Positions 6,224-8,663 of a DNA stretch of 8,663 bases are shown one piece after another. Source of the DNA: Ruminococcus sp. (GTDB lineage Bacteria; Bacillota; Clostridia; Oscillospirales; Ruminococcaceae); assembly GCA_029063695.1 (NCBI GenBank), contig JAIDNR010000364.1, forward strand, positions 1 to 8,663, given 5' to 3'. Under the pieces are notes generated by a model. The model searched no databases. It had not been told where the DNA came from and saw only the letters and a list, made by a program, of their open reading frames with translations. How positions within the stretch are numbered: the stretch's first letter is position 1; each line of letters opens with the position of its first letter. The position numbers and the translations under genes were made by a program.

Positions 6224-7432
6224 ATGGGAAAAATCAAAATGACAACACCGCTTGTTGAAATGGACGGCGACGAAATGATGCGTATACTTTGGAAAATAAT
6301 CAAGGACGAACTCCTGTTTCCGTTTATTGACCTGAAAACAGAATACTACGATTTAGGTCTTGAACATCGCAACGAAACCGATGACAGAGTTACATTTGAA
6401 TCAGCAGAAGCAACTAAAAAATACGGTGTTGCAGTTAAATGTGCAACAATTACGCCCAATGCTGCACGAATGACAGAGTATGATTTAAAAGAAATGTGGA
6501 AAAGTCCGAATGGTACGATACGTGCTATTCTTGACGGGACTGTTTTCCGAACACCTATTCCTGTAAAGTGCATCGAGCCTTGTGTGAAGAACTGGAAAAA
6601 GCCTATTACTATTGCTCGTCACGCTTACGGCGATGTCTATAAGGCAAGCGAGATGAAAATTCCGTGTGCAGGAAAGGCGGAGCTTGTTTTTACTGACGAA
6701 AACGGAAATGAAACCCGTGAGCTGATACATAATTTCAAGAGTGCGGGAATTATTCAGGGACAGCATAATATTGAGCAGTCCATTGAGAGCTTTGCAAGAA
6801 GCTGTTTCAACTATGCGATTGACACAAAACAGGATTTGTGGTTTGCCTCAAAGGATACTATCTCGAAAAAATACGACCATACTTTCAAGGATATTTTCAA
6901 TGAGATTTATGAAACAGAGTATGCTGACAGATTCAAGGCTCTTGGAATTGAGTATTTTTATACTCTTATTGACGATGCTGTGGCAAGAGTTATGAAGTCC
7001 GAAGGCGGATATATCTGGGCTTGCAAGAACTATGACGGCGATGTTATGAGTGACATGATTTCGTCCGCATTCGGTTCACTTGCTATGATGACCTCCGTTC
7101 TTGTTTCGCCTGACGGATATTATGAGTACGAAGCAGCACACGGAACTGTTCAGCGTCATTACTATAAGCACCTTAAAGGAGAGGAAACTTCAACAAATTC
7201 CGTCGCAACAATTTTTGCGTGGACAGGTGCATTGCGTAAGCGTGGTGAACTTGATGCAAATCCCGAACTTGTTCATTTTGCTGACTGTCTTGAAAAAGCC
7301 TGTATAGAAACTATTGAAAGCGGTAAAATGACAAAGGATTTAGCCCTGATAACTACAATTCCCAATCCTGTTGTATTGAACAGTGAAAATTTCATTAAGA
7401 CTGTCCGTGAAAACCTTAAAAAAATGCTTTGA
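6224..7432 (+). CDS. icd: Isocitrate dehydrogenase, NADP-type, eukaryote-like class
   Basis: At 402 residues this is full length for the homodimeric class that includes human IDH1. Recognisable sites include SPNGTIR (94-100) and Arg109 and Arg132 for isocitrate, Tyr136 in RHAYGDVY, Lys209 in WFASKDT, the metal aspartates in YTLIDD and CKNYDGDVMSD (Asp271 and Asp274 region), and HGTVQRHY (306-313), whose Arg311-His312 correspond to the residues that hold the 2'-phosphate of NADP. It oxidises isocitrate to 2-oxoglutarate and CO2 and makes NADPH, which together feed glutamate synthesis. ATG 6224 is preceded by TAAGGAGAG (6208-6216), overlapping the citrate synthase stop. It is the last gene of the block. 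No aconitase gene lies between it and citrate synthase, so that step must be encoded elsewhere. Confidence 0.95.
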   Translation: MGKIKMTTPLVEMDGDEMMRILWKIIKDELLFPFIDLKTEYYDLGLEHRNETDDRVTFESAEATKKYGVAVKCATITPNAARMTEYDLKEMWKSPNGTIRAILDGTVFRTPIPVKCIEPCVKNWKKPITIARHAYGDVYKASEMKIPCAGKAELVFTDENGNETRELIHNFKSAGIIQGQHNIEQSIESFARSCFNYAIDTKQDLWFASKDTISKKYDHTFKDIFNEIYETEYADRFKALGIEYFYTLIDDAVARVMKSEGGYIWACKNYDGDVMSDMISSAFGSLAMMTSVLVSPDGYYEYEAAHGTVQRHYYKHLKGEETSTNSVATIFAWTGALRKRGELDANPELVHFADCLEKACIETIESGKMTKDLALITTIPNPVVLNSENFIKTVRENLKKML

Positions 7433-7440
7433 ATCAATAA

Positions 7441-7472
7441 AAACCGCTGTAAATAAAAAATTACAGCGGTTT
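7441..7472. terminator. Bidirectional intrinsic terminator
   Basis: A perfect 12-bp inverted repeat, AAACCGCTGTAA and TTACAGCGGTTT, flanks an 8-base A-rich loop. It starts 8 bases after the isocitrate dehydrogenase stop and ends 3 bases before the stop of the minus-strand gene. The stem ends in AAA/TTT, and the flanks are A/T-rich on both sides, so it can end transcription from both directions. The T-tract on the plus side is short (TTTACTTTAT), so strength is uncertain. Confidence 0.85.
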
Positions 7473-7475
7473 ACT

Positions 7476-8663
7476 TTATCTGAATATAAGCGGTTCATAG
7501 CTGTTTTTTAGTTTATGGACGATGCTGTTGAAATCAGATTTTTTACTGTTGTCTGATTCAATCAGCTTTTTGTACTCAAGCTTTTGTAATTCTGCAAGAT
7601 ACTGTATCATATTATCCGTATCGGAATTCCTGTTATATATTTTTATGTAGTTGTAACCGTCATATTTATCGGAACTATAGCATAATATCTTAAATTTATT
7701 ACTATACTTTTCAGAAAGTATATTATAGAACTTCTTTATTTTATCGGTTTTGTCAATAAGCATAATATAGATAGTTCTGTCGGTTTCGGACGGTTCACGT
7801 TTTATGTAGCATCTGTACGGAGAACATTTCAGCGTCTGAAAAATATCTTTTTCAGCTTCGTTTTTCAAGTCTTTATAGAATATCATAAGGGTATCATCAC
7901 AAAGTGCATTTATAAAGCAGTTCAGATTATTATTGCGAATCAGCTGTACCAGTTCCCGACTTGATTCATTTGAGATGACATAAGCTTTAAGGTAAGTATT
8001 TTTCTTTAAATCATACAACGCCGCACCATTCATTACAATAACAGGAAGTTTCAGATTTACTTCATTCAGAGGTTTTATGAGACTTGCAGGAGTTCTCATT
8101 GTTGCAACAGTAAAATTCATACCGTCGTCAAGCATTCTGTTTATTTCAACTTTTGAATATGCTGACAATTCTTCTTTCATCGGTGAAACCATATCATCAA
8201 GTGCTGCAATAAAAAGACAATCCTTGTTCTTTTTTCGTGGAAGATGCGCATAATTTACAGCTATTCCAACAGCAATTCCGATAAAAGTATCAAGTATTCT
8301 GTTCAGCACAAAAATGTATGGGTTTGAATCAGTTATGTGATTTACAACGATACTCAGATAAACCACACACGAAAAATATGATGCGTTTTGCTTGTTGAGA
8401 AGTACTGTTATGTACAGAACCGGAATTATAAAAAATGCGTTAAGGAAATATCCACATAAATTGTCATAAATATCAAAAATATATATTTCAAGAAGCATCA
8501 CGACCAAGCCGGATACTGCCCCGATAATTGTTCCAATAATACGCTGGATAGCCATTTTATTGGTTTTATATGTATATGGCTGAATACACCAAAGTACCGC
8601 AAGCATTGAATAAAATGGTATTCCGTTCTGCCCACGCAGGAAATATATTATATAACATAGAAA
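7476..8663 (-). CDS. FUSC/aromatic acid exporter-like membrane domain fused to a degenerate HAD domain (5' partial)
   Basis: The frame stays open from the TAA stop at 7476-7478 to the window edge, so the real start is outside; ATG 8604-8606 is internal. Numbered from that Met, residues 1-120 hold four to five hydrophobic helices and the FUSC-type signature IQPYT...QRIIGTIIGA (8-30), and a further membrane segment is read upstream (LCYIIYFLRGQNGIPFYS). Residues about 128-376 resemble a Cof-type HAD phosphatase, with FTVATMRTP (165-173) and PVIVMNGAALYD (188-199) matching family blocks. The catalytic nucleophile aspartate is absent: the DLDGTL motif reads ALDDMV (135-140), and the last motif, normally GDxxND, is SDNSKKSD (351-358). 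It is therefore probably not a phosphatase but a sensor or regulatory domain of a membrane transporter-like protein. The transported substrate cannot be told from sequence. Confidence 0.8.
   Translation of the reverse strand, partial: FLCYIIYFLRGQNGIPFYSMLAVLWCIQPYTYKTNKMAIQRIIGTIIGAVSGLVVMLLEIYIFDIYDNLCGYFLNAFFIIPVLYITVLLNKQNASYFSCVVYLSIVVNHITDSNPYIFVLNRILDTFIGIAVGIAVNYAHLPRKKNKDCLFIAALDDMVSPMKEELSAYSKVEINRMLDDGMNFTVATMRTPASLIKPLNEVNLKLPVIVMNGAALYDLKKNTYLKAYVISNESSRELVQLIRNNNLNCFINALCDDTLMIFYKDLKNEAEKDIFQTLKCSPYRCYIKREPSETDRTIYIMLIDKTDKIKKFYNILSEKYSNKFKILCYSSDKYDGYNYIKIYNRNSDTDNMIQYLAELQKLEYKKLIESDNSKKSDFNSIVHKLKNSYEPLIFR

Noticed and set aside
8604..8606. ATG as the start of the minus-strand membrane protein
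   Set aside because: The same frame continues without a stop to the window edge and encodes a further hydrophobic segment typical of the FUSC-type membrane domain, so the true start is beyond the window.
1..8663. CRISPR arrays, tRNA or rRNA genes, insertion sequences and direct repeats
   Set aside because: None seen. The window is almost fully coding; the only non-coding stretch longer than 13 bases is 7433-7475, which holds the terminator.

Overview
The window looks like a piece of a low-GC Firmicutes genome, most like an anaerobic gut Clostridia/Ruminococcus-type bacterium. This rests on the A/T-rich codon use, strong AGGAGG-type ribosome binding sites, very tight gene packing, and the protein flavours (clostridial-type citrate synthase, FUSC-HAD fusion). 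The organism assignment is inference; no rRNA or other marker is present.

Positions 1-7432 hold one co-directional block of nine plus-strand genes. Gaps are never more than 13 bases and several stop/start codons overlap, so this is almost certainly one operon that begins upstream of the window. In order: the C-terminal end of a circularly permuted ATP-grasp protein (COG2308 type), an alpha-E (DUF403) protein, a transglutaminase-like cysteine protease-fold protein, an AstE/aspartoacylase-type zinc hydrolase, a second copy of that family which has lost its zinc ligands, a 98-residue unrecognised small protein, a gamma-glutamyl hydrolase-like (peptidase C26) gene interrupted by a single in-frame TAG, a citrate synthase, and an NADP-type isocitrate dehydrogenase. 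A perfect 12-bp hairpin at 7441-7472 closes the block.

On the minus strand, converging on the same terminator, is the 3' part of a membrane protein: a FUSC/aromatic-acid-exporter-like membrane domain fused to a degenerate HAD (Cof-type) domain. Its reading frame stays open to the window edge, so its start is not here.

Taken together, the ATP-grasp/alpha-E/transglutaminase trio is a known conserved association, predicted from comparative genomics to make or modify a peptide or amide-linked compound. Here it sits with two amide/amino-acid-type hydrolase homologues (AstE-like and C26) and with two enzymes of the oxidative branch that leads to 2-oxoglutarate and hence glutamate. My inference is a glutamate-linked peptide or amide metabolite pathway (for example a storage compound or compatible solute) with its own carbon supply. 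The sequence does not prove the product. The least explained parts are the paired active/inactive AstE homologues, the small protein between them and the C26 gene, and the amber codon in the C26 gene.
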